Notes under the pieces: model-generated
Database searches by the model: none
What the model was told of the DNA's origin: nothing
Seen by the model: the letters and a program-made list of their open reading frames with translations, nothing else
Program-made: the position numbers and the translations under genes
Assembly: GCA_022494885.1 (NCBI GenBank)
Contig: JAGVSM010002796.1
Location: 103,765 to 167,764 of the forward strand
Source of the DNA: Micrasema longulum
Taxonomy: Eukaryota; Arthropoda; Insecta; Trichoptera; Brachycentridae
Direction: 5' to 3'
Length of the DNA stretch: 64,000 bases
In this document: positions 21,881 through 32,616 of the stretch, piece after piece
How positions within the stretch are numbered: position 1 is the stretch's first letter
How the letters are laid out: every line of letters starts with the position of its first letter

Positions 21881-22365
21881 AGTATTTATATTTAATAACA
21901 GAGAATCTATTTAAAACTAGTGAATAGAAAATGAAAACGGAGCGTTCTTTGTTTAGGATAGTCTCCATCTTACATGGCTCAGCCTGTTCTCCGATGAAGA
22001 TATTTCATCTTTTAAATTATAAATAGTTCTATACTAATAGATCAATAACAAACAAAACTAAAACTACTTAATTAATGTAAGAAATTAATGAAATTAATAA
22101 TAAATAACAATATATGTGCCAAAAATATATGTGACCTAAACATAAATAATATATTATAAAATATAATAAAAACAAATATAAAGTAATGTAATACATAAGA
22201 ATATAAATAATATGTGTACTAATTATATAAAGTACTACGTTTATTAATCTAAATATATTTTTCAAAAAATCTCTCGCTACACTATTTAAAGGTGCAGTTA
22301 TTTTTATTTTAAAATTTGTTTTACAATTTGAGTTTTTTTTATATTTAATTGAATTGTTTCCATTA
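21881..22365. other. Very AT-rich spacer
   Basis: Dominated by A/T with no features. The minus-strand frame over it is low-complexity. Confidence 0.3.
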
Positions 22366-22480
22366 CAGACCTTGTCTACAAAAATTTGGACAAACTCAAA
22401 ACATTGTTGAGGAATCCACCTGGTCCAAAAAGAAATATTACAATTGAAAAATATTTTCAGGCATTGCCTAGTATGTATGT
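22366..22480 (+). repeat. Repeat family C, outer segment
   Basis: It contains 'ccttgtctacaaaaatttgg' and 'caaactcaaaacattgttg', which also flank the copies at 2816-2880 and 29330-29375. It shares 'ttttcaggc.ttgcctagta' with 62330-62355. The open frame starting at 22386 is therefore repeat-derived. Confidence 0.5.
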
Positions 22481-24097
22481 GAAAAAACGTAAATTTAAAA
22501 ATACACAAACTGTTATTATTTTTCTACTATGGAATCCAAATAAATATTTACGAACGATTGCAATAAATCCATCCATTTGGCAATGATTTAGCTGTTCCCT
22601 GCCCCGGTAGACAAAACATATAGTTGTATTGTGAAACAGTACTAGAATCAAAGTGTGTAATAACTTTTTTTAATCATTTACTTTTAAACAGCTGTATAGT
22701 TGTGATAAATAAACTTTGTAATTTATTCAAGATACTTTTTTTACCTAATTTGTAGATTTCTACATACTCTTAAATTGTGCTTTTTTACATTTCGTTTTAA
22801 GGAAGAGAGGAAAAATGAAATATTTTGAAAAAAAGGATTTTTAGACTTTGTAAATATTTGTATTTGTGTTTTTTCTTGGATTATTGGAGACAAATCAAAT
22901 AATTTAAAAAGAAGAGGAAATAGTTGTTTAATGTTTTTCTGTAAAAATAAATAATAAAGGAGATAAAACTGAAGTACTTTATATGTTCTGACAAATCTAA
23001 TGATGAAAATAAGTCAATGATACAATTTTAATTTTTAAAAAAGTCAACGTAAACTTTAAGCACTCGTCCAAGGTTCTGGTTCTATTTTAAATAAATAACT
23101 GTATTTTTTTTCTTTTCGATACGGGTTAATTTTTTAAAAATACGTTTAATCATTCGCTGTTTTTCTTACGAAGTAAATGCAGACGCTCCGTCAGTATAAT
23201 GTGGATGCCAAATGTCGTATTCAAATGAAGTGTGGCTCAAGTATAGAACACCTAATGTTTCTCCTCCCATTCTTCGCAAATATACAAGACATGTTTCGTG
23301 CATGAAAGTAACATCACGTCTTATTCCCTAAAGGGTAGTCAACCGCGATACGTATATCACAGCCCCTTACATCTGACAGATCCCGGTTTTTCGCTTTACA
23401 ATACAAGGGTAAATATTGCCTAACTACTCGAAACTCGTGCCAAAGTTGCGGTGATGCATTGTTACCGGCAAGTTTTCTAAAGCTACGAAAAAAGCCCCTG
23501 GCAAACTTTCAAAAGGAACACAAAAATGCCTTTTTGTCACTTCAACATAAAGTAAAGTATGTTAAACGGGTTTGAAGCTGAATACTTTTAAGTGAACCTC
23601 ACGCGCATAATATTTCCCAATATATTTTTGTTTACTTTTCAATTTTCAACAACTCTTTTTCAAACTTACGGAAGGTTTGGAAATGTCGAATGTATTTTTA
23701 TTATATTTTGATGTGTACATTATGTCTTACCCTTGAGTAAATTATTACGTCCCCACAGGGATATTTTATATTTTCCCTGTTTACAGAGGAAAACGAAATT
23801 CATCTTCAAATCTGTCGAGCAGAATAATTTTAGCATACCTACCTTAAACGTATTTCAGGTACAATCAAGGGTAAAACGATTTTCATGAATCGATAGTTCT
23901 TAATTAACGTAAGTTTAAAAAGACCAGAAAAAAATACAAACGGTGATAAAACGATGATTCTATTCATTTACATGTTTATTTGTAAAAATCTTCAAGTGCA
24001 AATAATAAATAGGTACTGAAATGGATTAAGTGTTAAAATAAATATTTAATTTTATTATATATATCGCCAACTAAAAAATAAAACGGTCAAACAAAAT
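22481..24097. other. Spacer, no gene seen
   Basis: AT-rich, with a GC-balanced stretch at about 23160-23560 that has no intact frame or known motif I can name. It could be an old transposon or an unrecognised UTR. Confidence 0.3.
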
Positions 24098-25240
24098 TTT
24101 TTTTTCATAGTCTTTATTTAATAAAATAAACATTATTACAATATCAATACATTACAAAGAAAACAAAGCATTAAAATATATTTTGTCCCTATAAACTATT
24201 CAATAATAGTTTGTCATCGGGTGCTCAGACATTATTTTGATTAATAATCAAATAAAAAGAGTACATACATAATACTGTATACGTATAACATAATGAAGAT
24301 ATAAAATTTTGTTTTTGATGCTTTGAAAAATATAATTAAGAAGAAAAAAACTCAACAAAACCAAATAAAAATAGTTAAAAGAAAAAAAAAAATTTAAAGT
24401 AAGAAAATAGAGTAAAGTAATACAATTTAGCAATTAACCCGAATATATTTTAAATAAAGGAAAAAAATATTAACATTTATATCAATAGTGTGTGCTCATA
24501 AATGTAATCAAAACAAGATAAAAAATAAAACAAATCTGCAGAAAAAAAAAAATAATAAGAAAATTGAAAGTACTAATTACTGTTAAGATCTTAAAAATGT
24601 AAATAATATAAGAAAGAAATAAAAGAGAAGGTTAACCTAAAAAAATAACAAAAATGCATTCAATGAGAGATAAAAAATGTTTTGTTAAATAATAAAATTT
24701 AACTAAAAATATTTAACAAAAAATACGGATATGGACAAACTTAATTCATTAAAAGTAACAGCCGTTTTTCAATAGGTAGATAAAGCTTGCACATTTAAAC
24801 TTAATAAGAGTATATTCTGTTATAAGTATTCAAATATGAGAAATGTGAGATCAGGTAATGGGTTTGGAAAGATACTGGAAGAGGAACCAGGAAAGAGAAG
24901 GAATAAAAATAATTGTTATTTGATACGAAATGAAGGGAGGTTAGAGTTCTAGAGATATTAAGTAACGTTTCAGGCGTTTCTTAAAAGATGCCAGAGAAGG
25001 TACATTTTTTACATAAGGAGGTAGCTCATTCCAAAGTCTGGTACCCTTAAGAGAAAAATGATAATTGAAAAATGATGTGCTATGTCGAAGAATGGAAAGT
25101 GTTTCTTCCCGAGAAGAGCGAAGTGAAAGACAATGATTAGAAAATAAAATGAAAATATCAACAAAATGTTTTGGCATGCAAGGGTTTTTAAGAATATTAT
25201 AAATAAGTGAGAGAGATTGCATGTTTATGCGCTGATAAAA
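24098..25240 (-). pseudogene. LINE 3' end with ORF2 C-terminus (family J)
   Basis: Read on the minus strand, 25222-24941 encodes a LINE C-terminal tail with 'LRSSREETLSILRH', then F-S-L-K-G-T-R-L-W-N-E-L-P-P, then 'SLASFKKRLKRYL', and stops. The G-x-R-L-W-N-x-L-P motif followed by F-K-x-x-L-K is typical of ORF2 ends in Jockey/CR1-type LINEs. A roughly 0.84 kb AT-rich 3' UTR follows down to a T-run at 24098-24108 (poly(A) on the minus strand). Related copies are at 50110 and 51460. It is 5'-truncated at about 25240. Confidence 0.8.
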
Positions 25241-25841
25241 ACAAAGCCATTTTTAGTTGGGAGCAAAATATATAGTCATATTTTTTGAGATTTTATAACT
25301 GTTTTTAAAACGGATTTAAACGGATATCTACTTATTGAACGATATCAGAATACAAGCATTAGGTACATATTTGATGGTAGGCAATTGAAATGGCTCAAAA
25401 TATTACAGCAAAGGAACTATTAAACCCTCTCACTTCTGTTTCTGTACCTCGGCCTATGGGCAACGTTTAATACATACAATATCAGATGCCAGGCCTGCTA
25501 ACGCAGTAGAACAACACGTCACCAGCAGCTAAAAAGCTAAATTCAGACTCTCTTCGCCCGTCACAGATTTCGGTTGTCATCAACACGATATTGTCAACGA
25601 CCTTCAACATTTAACGTGAATTAAATTCATATATAACGGTTGAGTTCAGTCAGTATTGTTTTCGTTTATTTTATTAATTTTTTCTTTTGTACAATTAATT
25701 AAGTTAATAACTAAATTCAAGATAAATATAAAAGTGAAATTTTTAATGGTTTACTCATTTGTTTTTACTCTCAAAGTACCCTATTAATTCCAAATCATAC
25801 GATCTTATTGTCAAATGGCAATTTCTTCCAACTAACCATAA
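25241..25841. other. Spacer, no gene seen
   Basis: Mostly AT-rich. 25430-25620 is more balanced but has no recognised feature. Confidence 0.3.
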
Positions 25842-26124
25842 TATCATCATCATCTGATTTCCAAACCCTTTTCAAACCTAATAGTGCATAAGGCACTGCA
25901 TTAGCATAAAAATCGAAGCGTATTTTAATGATTTTTGTTAAATAAAGGTAAGATGATCAGTCTTACGATTAAGGTGCCAATCCAGAGACTTTAAAATATT
26001 CAAGTGTTAAAACATATTTTCAAATAAAAAGTTCATGTCAACCATGTTGGAATCGAATCCTAGACCTCTTGCATGGTAGACAAATGCGCTGATCACTACA
26101 CCTACACCTACACACGAGGCCGAC
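25842..26124 (-). repeat. SINE-A copy with expanded head
   Basis: This is a full-length minus-strand SINE-A: 3' end 'atcatcatc' at 25842, body motif 'gtaagatgatcagtcttac', box B region 'gaatcgaatccta', and 'acgaggccgac' at the 5' end. In the box A region a CCTACA-type hexamer is repeated about three times (26098-26115), which would disrupt the promoter. Confidence 0.85.
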
Positions 26125-27104
26125 CACTATATAGGTAATATTTATCTAAAAATCGTTTAAAGACGCTTTCATATAGGTGAAATCATTCGAAATAATATTT
26201 GTTTTATTTCATCAATTTGAATATTATTAATCTGATGATTTTCACACCATATAAAAGTGTTTACCTTCTCGAACTTAAAAAATAAGAATCATAAACCCCG
26301 TCAATACATAAACATACATATTCTCCCGAAGAAAATATTTTTCCGTGAGTGTATTCAAACACACATTATTTTTAAATAATTTTTTGTGTTAAAATCACAG
26401 CAAATTTTCTACGATAAATTATTTTTTGTGTTAAAGTCCAAAAATATTGATTTTTTGATCATGACTGTTTCGTAGTCTATTCATAATGACTAATGTTAAA
26501 GTTTTGTATTTTTTGTGTACCACCTACTATGCCTTGCTGTCACGTAAATAAGATGATCCAAATTTCGTTGTTTCAGGCGGTTATCCCGTTGAATTTTATT
26601 TAAATAAGATAGGGGATGGCTAAGCTATAAAGCGTAATAAATTCGTATAAGACACCCTTGAGATTTACGGTTCGCAATAATGGCGTATGCGCACAGACCC
26701 GATGGGAAATAAATAAAATAATCTTTTTGATACGAATTCCCATTGCGGAGCTTTCCAAAATTTAAAAAATGTATATTTTTACTGAATGGTGAAAAGCTGA
26801 TTAACAAGGTCGTTAGTTCGCTGTTTTTAAGTTTAATTGCAAATTGGATTATTTACATGTGTAGGATTTTGGTCGTTGAGGTCGGCAGAGTACGGTTTTG
26901 CTAGTTGTTAGAGGTTGAAGTTCCTATCCCAGTTGGAGATTGACAGAAGAGACAAGGGTAATTTGATGAGCTTTTCACGGTCACTGGTATCAAAATGTAT
27001 CTTTTTTGGGCAATCCTGGTAGCTAAAATGTCGAAATGAATCTAACTTACACGGGATCTTCCAACAAAAAGATAGTGATGTTTAATGTGTATTAATTACA
27101 TACA
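26125..27104. other. Spacer, no gene seen
   Basis: No exon or RNA gene recognised. The minus-strand frame at 26625-26807 lacks motifs. Confidence 0.3.
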
Positions 27105-27660
27105 GAGTGAACGGAGCACTTAAATCAACCTTGGCAAATAAATGTTTGTCGCAAGAGGCAAAATTAGCAGTTCACAACGGAGTCCTGGTCCCGACCCTGA
27201 TGTATGGGAGCGAAGTATGGACTTGGAAAAACGAGGATGAAAGTAGGCTGAATGCTGTCGAAATGCGATCTCTTAGGCAAATGTGTGGTAAAACTATGTA
27301 CGATAGATGCACAAATGTTGAGATCCGTACCGTATGTAAGGCTGAGACAAGCATTATCGATAAAATCAAGAAAGGAGCTCTGCGCTGGTTAGGAGATCTA
27401 GAGTGAATGGACAGCGAAAGAACGGCTAAGAATATTTATAATGCGAATGTTGATGGATGCAGAAATAGAGGTAGACCGAGAAAAACATGGCATGACCAAA
27501 TCCAACAAATACTTGGAGATAGTCATGTCTAAATTCGGAATAATCGGCCCACGTGCATGAGAAGATGTATAAATGTAGAAAAAGCGAAATCTGTATGCAA
27601 AGATAGAGTGATGTGGCGTTTTATCCTCTCTGACGGCATGATGGTTGGTTTTGTTGTTGA
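27105..27660 (+). pseudogene. LINE ORF2 C-terminal relic (RTE-like family)
   Basis: This gives the longest view of the block. It reads 'NGALKST', AVHNGVLVPTLMYGSEVW, 'NAVEMRSLRQMCG', DRCTNVEIRTVCKAE and 'IKKGALRWLGDLE', then a stop at 27404. In-frame homology then resumes: 'RGRPRKTWHDQIQQ', a second stop near 27530, 'CMRRC', 'CKDRVMWRFILS', and a gatggttggttttgttgttg end. Two stops and a missing 5' region make it a pseudogene. Confidence 0.8.
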
Positions 27661-28650
27661 ATAAATATACGGATCTGAAGCAAGAGCGTAGCTGCGATGA
27701 TAAATTAAATTGACTGCTATTGGACTACATGCTGGGACTAAGCGACTGAGTTGAGCTGATTTGGTTAGGCTGACTCTTTGGGCTGACTTGCTTAGTCTGA
27801 CTTGTTGTGTTCACTGGGTGTTATAACGCCCTTTAGTCTCTTAATAGGCCACGTTGCTATGTTCTGCATGTCTCTATAGCGTAGATGTACTGAAAAATGT
27901 TGCTCTTATGTAAACGGACGTTTCATCGGTAATAAATGTGCATGAAAGCAGAGAGAGAGAGGGATAGAAAGTATAGTTGGAGCCATATAATGTCTTCTCC
28001 CTTTTATGAACTTTTATTGAATAATTATATTTTATATATTTATTTTTTTAGAATTAAATTATTTTTTCCACCCTCCTCCTGCATTCATAATAAATTAATG
28101 TGAAACCGTTAATTGGTCTTACTTTTTTTAATTGTTCTTTTGTACCTTGTACTTGTATAAAGTATGACTGTATGATTTCCTTAATAAATGAATAAATAAA
28201 TAAATGCCATTGAAAAATTCTCAGAATATCTTAAATGAATAAAACCAATACATTACGTTTTTAAAGAAAAAATAAGACTTTTAGACCTCTAATCGTGACG
28301 AGTTCGCGACAATAGCCATAACACAACCCGGCTAGTATTTTTTAGCTCTGCTTTTGTTCAATTAAGAGACATACATAAACTTCGGCATTTCATATCTAGT
28401 TATCATTTACTTATTTTTTTTATCTTTAAGAAAGTTCTGAAATTCACGAATCATAAAGGCAAAGTTTTTCACAAATGAAAAAAAAACTGATCAAACCACA
28501 ACAGCATGAATTTGAACATTAAATTTAATTGACTAATAAGCGCTTTACGACCGGAAGAAAATTTTAACCTTATTTTTAACTTAAGTACTATTTTTTTTAA
28601 CAAGAATATCAGATAAGTATTTTATTAACGGACAGATAACGTATACAGAT
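27661..28650. other. Spacer; possible LINE A-tail near 28,195
   Basis: 'aatgaataaataaataaatg' at about 28186-28205 resembles the 3' ends of LINE family H (2741, 43332). Short ga(gc)tga runs at 27740-27800 are low-complexity. Otherwise no feature. Confidence 0.3.
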
Positions 28651-28690
28651 GTGAGTGGGTGTTATAATTTCCATTATAACACCCACTCAC
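28651..28690. repeat. Perfect 18 bp inverted repeat, 4 nt loop
   Basis: gtgagtgggtgttataat (28651-28668) is followed by ttcc and then its exact reverse complement (28673-28690). A CA/CT-rich run follows to about 28730. No coding context surrounds it, and no T-run makes it a terminator. Confidence 0.9.
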
Positions 28691-28919
28691 CCACCCTCTC
28701 ACACACTTACACTCACACGAACACACTAGAATGTATTGTACGAGTATTTAATACATTTCTGTGGATATCTGTCATTGGTTTTATTCTCTGTATATTTTAT
28801 TTGTTATATTTTTTCTATATGTATTACTATTGATATCCCTAATAAATAAAATAAAAATAACAACAGTTTGCAAAATGGTTCATTTTATGGCGAAAAGTTT
28901 GTTATTGAACTATAATTGG

Positions 28920-29400
28920 GATTAAGTAATATTTTGAAGATTTACAAATTACAACGGAGATGGAGAACTTTATCAAGAAGGAAATATAGAAGTCTAGGCA
29001 TTTACATGGCTTGTAACCTGCCATTGATTACTTTAAGTAGCCACTGTGTAACATTTACCATTTTACCTACGTTTAAACGTCTCTATTTTTTCCAACCTTT
29101 TATTTTTTTAGGAAGTGAAAAGTTGTAACCTTTATTAATGCGGGTGAGATTCATCTGAATAAATAATTTCACATGCAAAGAAGGCAAACTCTTGGCAATT
29201 TTTTCGTTTTTATTTCAACTACTACATGTAAATGCCTAGACTTCCATGTTCCATTATTATAAATATCATCTTTTTTTTTGTGATATATGTTTATCTAAAT
29301 AACTTCCCTGGGGGTGAAATATATTCCTTGTCTATAAACATTTCGAGAAACTCAAATTCTTGTTAAAATTTGTTGAACATAAGAAGTGAGTACAAAAAAG
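28920..29400. repeat. Repeat family C copy with inverted ends
   Basis: The left end (about 28938-29007, core 'agtctaggcatttacatg') is matched by an inverted right end at about 29222-29275 ('catgtaaatgcctagacttc'). Inside lie the family's 'ccattgattactttaagtag' and 'aacctttattaatgcgggtg' landmarks. The outer segment 29310-29375 matches 2816-2880. Interior about 330 bp, non-coding. Confidence 0.6.
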
Positions 29401-31599
29401 TGGCGTGTACAAATTGTAACCAGATTAAGTTAGCAAATCTTTCCATTTTATGTCAGTGACGTTTGCATATAAATCCGTGGCAAAATAGTTTAAGATGCAT
29501 ACATATTACATTATTGATTTTTTAATGTTTTATTTAAAAACAAGTTGATCAATTTAAAATAAAATTTATTAACGTTCAAATTGTCTTTTTTTTTAGGGTA
29601 TAGCAGTTTAATTTAAAGAAATAAATTTCAAAATAAAACTGAACCAATGAATTATATTGATATTTTTCTCAAATTATTAACGAATATCAAAAATGTCATA
29701 AAAAGATCAATATTAGTGAAAATCGTACGCTTTTAATTTTCACGTAGTTGTTTTGTTAAATTTTGAAATAAAAAAGTCACCTCTATCGCCGACAGCGACT
29801 GTAGATTAATATTTTTTCCAGCTCTTGCGATTTTCTTTAGTCTGGAAAACTAAGGAAATAAACCCATTTTCCACGATTCGATTGAATTCAAATTTACCAC
29901 TGGAATAAATTGCTATTCATACATTTGAGATTTATAACGAGATTCGTAGAACCAAAGTCGTAAAAAATACATACATTTTTCATCGCGCCTAAAAATAAAT
30001 GTATCAATCTCTATATTTTTTAAATATATTTTAGTCTTTAAATAGTATACATTTCAAATATACCTGTTAATAATAAAGTAGCCTTATACGTATTTGAATA
30101 TACTCATGTTAATACATTTTTAAAAGATCCTCCATATAAACAAACGAAACGCGTGATATTGGCGTGATCGGTAGGGGCCAGTTTTTCAATCCAAATTATT
30201 AATATTTCTTGCTCTTCCTTTTAAAATCTTTTAAATGGAATGTTTTTCAATAAATACAAGGTAAAAGAAGCAAGAATATTAAATTTCGTATTCATTTAGG
30301 TTAGTTAGGACAGGTATAATGCATAATGTTTTAAATAATTATATGTACCAGACCAAAACAGATTTGATAAATACTTATGGGTGAATTAGTATTGAAGTGA
30401 TATTAATGAGTATGAAGTGGATGTGTACGGGCGGGTTAAAATTACAGTTTTCGGTGTAAAATGAAACCAGTTTATTGGATTTCAATTATCATATTTTCCA
30501 TTACACTTTACATTTATACACATATATTGGTCGTTCACCGGTTATTCCACATTCTTGTTAAAATGTGTTAAGAAGAGATTCATCCCAGTTCGAGCTAACC
30601 AATTATGCAAAATCCCGTTATATTTTTTCTAAAAACATCTAAGATGCCGCAATCTACGTAAAATCAGGTAAATGAAAAAAACTGTTGGTCATAAATGTCA
30701 AGAGTATTCAATCAAGGGAAATTAGTCCTTTAGAATAATTGATGCAATTTACCTGAACCTGCTAACGAGTTGTATGTATGCAACTCAGCAGAACTAATTA
30801 AAGACAACTTTGTAAATATTTCTAAAAAAAAAAAAAAAGTGACTTATGTGCGGAGAAATAAGTTGTTTAAATTAGCTAGTTTTTTTATTTTAATGTAAAC
30901 AGGCTGGCCAAGTTTTACATATATTTACCTTTCGATTGAAATACAACCAATATTTTATTGGCATAATCTCTTTCATGGATCATTTGCAATGAGGAATTTA
31001 TTTTAATTATTTTTTTTCTATTAGCGCACTATTTAACTAAGCTAAAATAAATATATATATATTTTTGTGCCTTATTTACAAAGATATGATTTTTTAAAGT
31101 TACATTTATCAAATACCTCGCCAAATGACTGTAATTAGTGTGTCACTTTTCAGTGGTGACATCATGAAACGGTTGGCATTCTTGACTGACCGCAGTAAGT
31201 TGTATTTTTCTATCCAATAACAAAACTGACAATAATCTGTGGAATATTGCTTTGACTACTTCATTTAGTTGATCGTAATTTGCTCTTTTTTATGTTATGG
31301 TTGTTTTTACGAACGATAGATCTGGCAACGCTGTTGAAATGTCAAAACTTTTCAAATCACAAATTATATTATTTTTTTCTTTGGTCAAAACGTTCCTTAC
31401 AAGGTGCGGGGGCTTTAAAGCAGAAACCCGAAATACTACACGTAGATATAAGGAGTGACGTCATTTTTTACGATTTTAAAATGAATACTATTTTTAACAT
31501 TTTTTATTTATTTTTGCGTGCGTTTTTGAGATATGTTATCCTACTCCAAAATTTTTAAATACTCACGTCTACACGAAAACATTTTTTAAATTTAATTCC
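29401..31599. other. AT-rich spacer with one inverted repeat
   Basis: About 24 bp at 30198-30222 (attaatatttcttgctcttc) is repeated inverted at 30261-30285 with two small differences, a likely MITE remnant. The open stretch at 31280-31558 lacks ATG-initiated or splice support. No gene called. Confidence 0.35.
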
Positions 31600-31836
31600 G
31601 GGTTGGGCTGGAATTCCTCATTGAATAAAAGACCCAGATTGAATTTCTGGGATGGGCAACATGAAACATTTTTTTAATGGGTTGTATCACACTAATATTG
31701 TATCATTGTTTAAATTAACAAGCACCTGAAACGTAAGATCGATCGCCTTACTTTATAGTAAATAGTTGCGATAAGCTGCATTTTTTTATCTTCCAGTACC
31801 TTATGTTCCATCAGATGCGGATAAAGTTTTAAAGAT
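31600..31836 (+). repeat. SINE-A copy, degenerate, host of the BEL insertion
   Basis: A decayed head ('agattgaatttctgg' at 31636 as box B) and the body 'caagcacctgaaacgtaaga' with 'atcgccttacttta' identify SINE-A. The 3' end 'aaagatgata' runs directly into the target site of the LTR element. Confidence 0.6.
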
Positions 31837-31841
31837 GATAC
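31837..31841. repeat. Target-site duplication, left (GATAC)
   Basis: GATAC lies immediately before the 5' LTR and is repeated immediately after the 3' LTR at 39535-39539. Five bases is the usual size for BEL/Pao integration. Confidence 0.95.
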
Positions 31842-32558
31842 TGTTCCGGACGCGTAAAATCGAATAAATTAAAATAATACATTAATTAGAAAGGATCCCC
31901 GGTAAATGTATAGAACTGATGGCTGGGCTCTCAATAAAGATAAAATGGTCACTTTCGAGCCTGGCCTCAGTATTACCGGGGAAAAATAGCTAGGTTAAAA
32001 TGAATAAAATGTACAAAAATATATTATGTAAATGTCATGTTGCGCGCGTCGCGGCTGCCGACGAAATGGCCCGTACGGGCATTGAGCGCCCGTATTTACG
32101 CCACCTGCGGCCGGCGGCATGTAGCGAGTGGCGGGGAAAGATTACCCCCACCACTCCGAGGCAGCCGGCGCGGGTGGGATGGCCGACTCACGGAGCCCGA
32201 CGCGCACCGCTTTATAAGGCGGTCAATTGGAGATATTAAATCAGTTGAGTTCCTAACTCTGAACAGTTCACACGTGTTTTATTCCGTTCTCCGTCCTGTT
32301 CGCCTTCCTGCACTTCGCTCTTCGCTCCGCTCTGCCTGCTGACTGCCTTCGCCTCTCTGCACCACTTGGACCGGGTGGAAAGTCCTTTTCAGGGCTATTG
32401 AGGTTGACTTGCGGTCGGCGCAGCTGTGCTCCTACCTTCCGACTTTGTCTTTGGCTCTGTCTGGGAGGGCGGCTTCCCACTTACGCCGGGAAGCTTGACT
32501 GCGGCAGACGCGGGTGACGAACCGGCGAAACTTTCATCGTGGTAACGCGTACGTTACA
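31842..32558 (+). repeat. 5' LTR (717 bp)
   Basis: It begins tgttccgg and ends gttaca. The AT-rich first 200 bp and GC-rich remainder are the same in the 3' LTR. The open frames inside are incidental and are duplicated exactly in the 3' copy, which supports identity. Confidence 0.95.
32211..32245 (+). promoter_or_regulatory. LTR core promoter: TATA box and initiator
   Basis: tttataag at 32211-32218 is followed about 30 bases later by tcagt (32241-32245), the arthropod initiator, so transcription would start at about 32243 and define the U3/R border. The same pair is at 39187-39221 in the 3' LTR. An attaaa just upstream (32235-32240) might serve as the polyadenylation signal in the 3' LTR if R is short; that is inference. 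Confidence 0.7.
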
Positions 32559-32560
32559 TT

Positions 32561-32578
32561 TGGTCCTTCGAGCCGGAT
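32561..32578 (+). other. Primer-binding site, tRNA-Tyr type
   Basis: Two bases after the 5' LTR lies tggtccttcgagccggat. Its reverse complement ends in cca and matches the conserved 3' end of animal tRNA-Tyr (…ccggctcgaagga plus cca), whose 5' acceptor strand is ccttcga. Reverse transcription of the minus strand would be primed here. Confidence 0.85.
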
Positions 32579-32616
32579 CGTCGCCAGTGGTCTCCAGTCT
32601 ACAACACACCTACAGC

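Noticed and set aside
32000..32342. Short ORFs in the LTRs
   Set aside because: They are incidental to a GC-rich LTR and occur identically in both LTRs. They overlap the promoter and leader.
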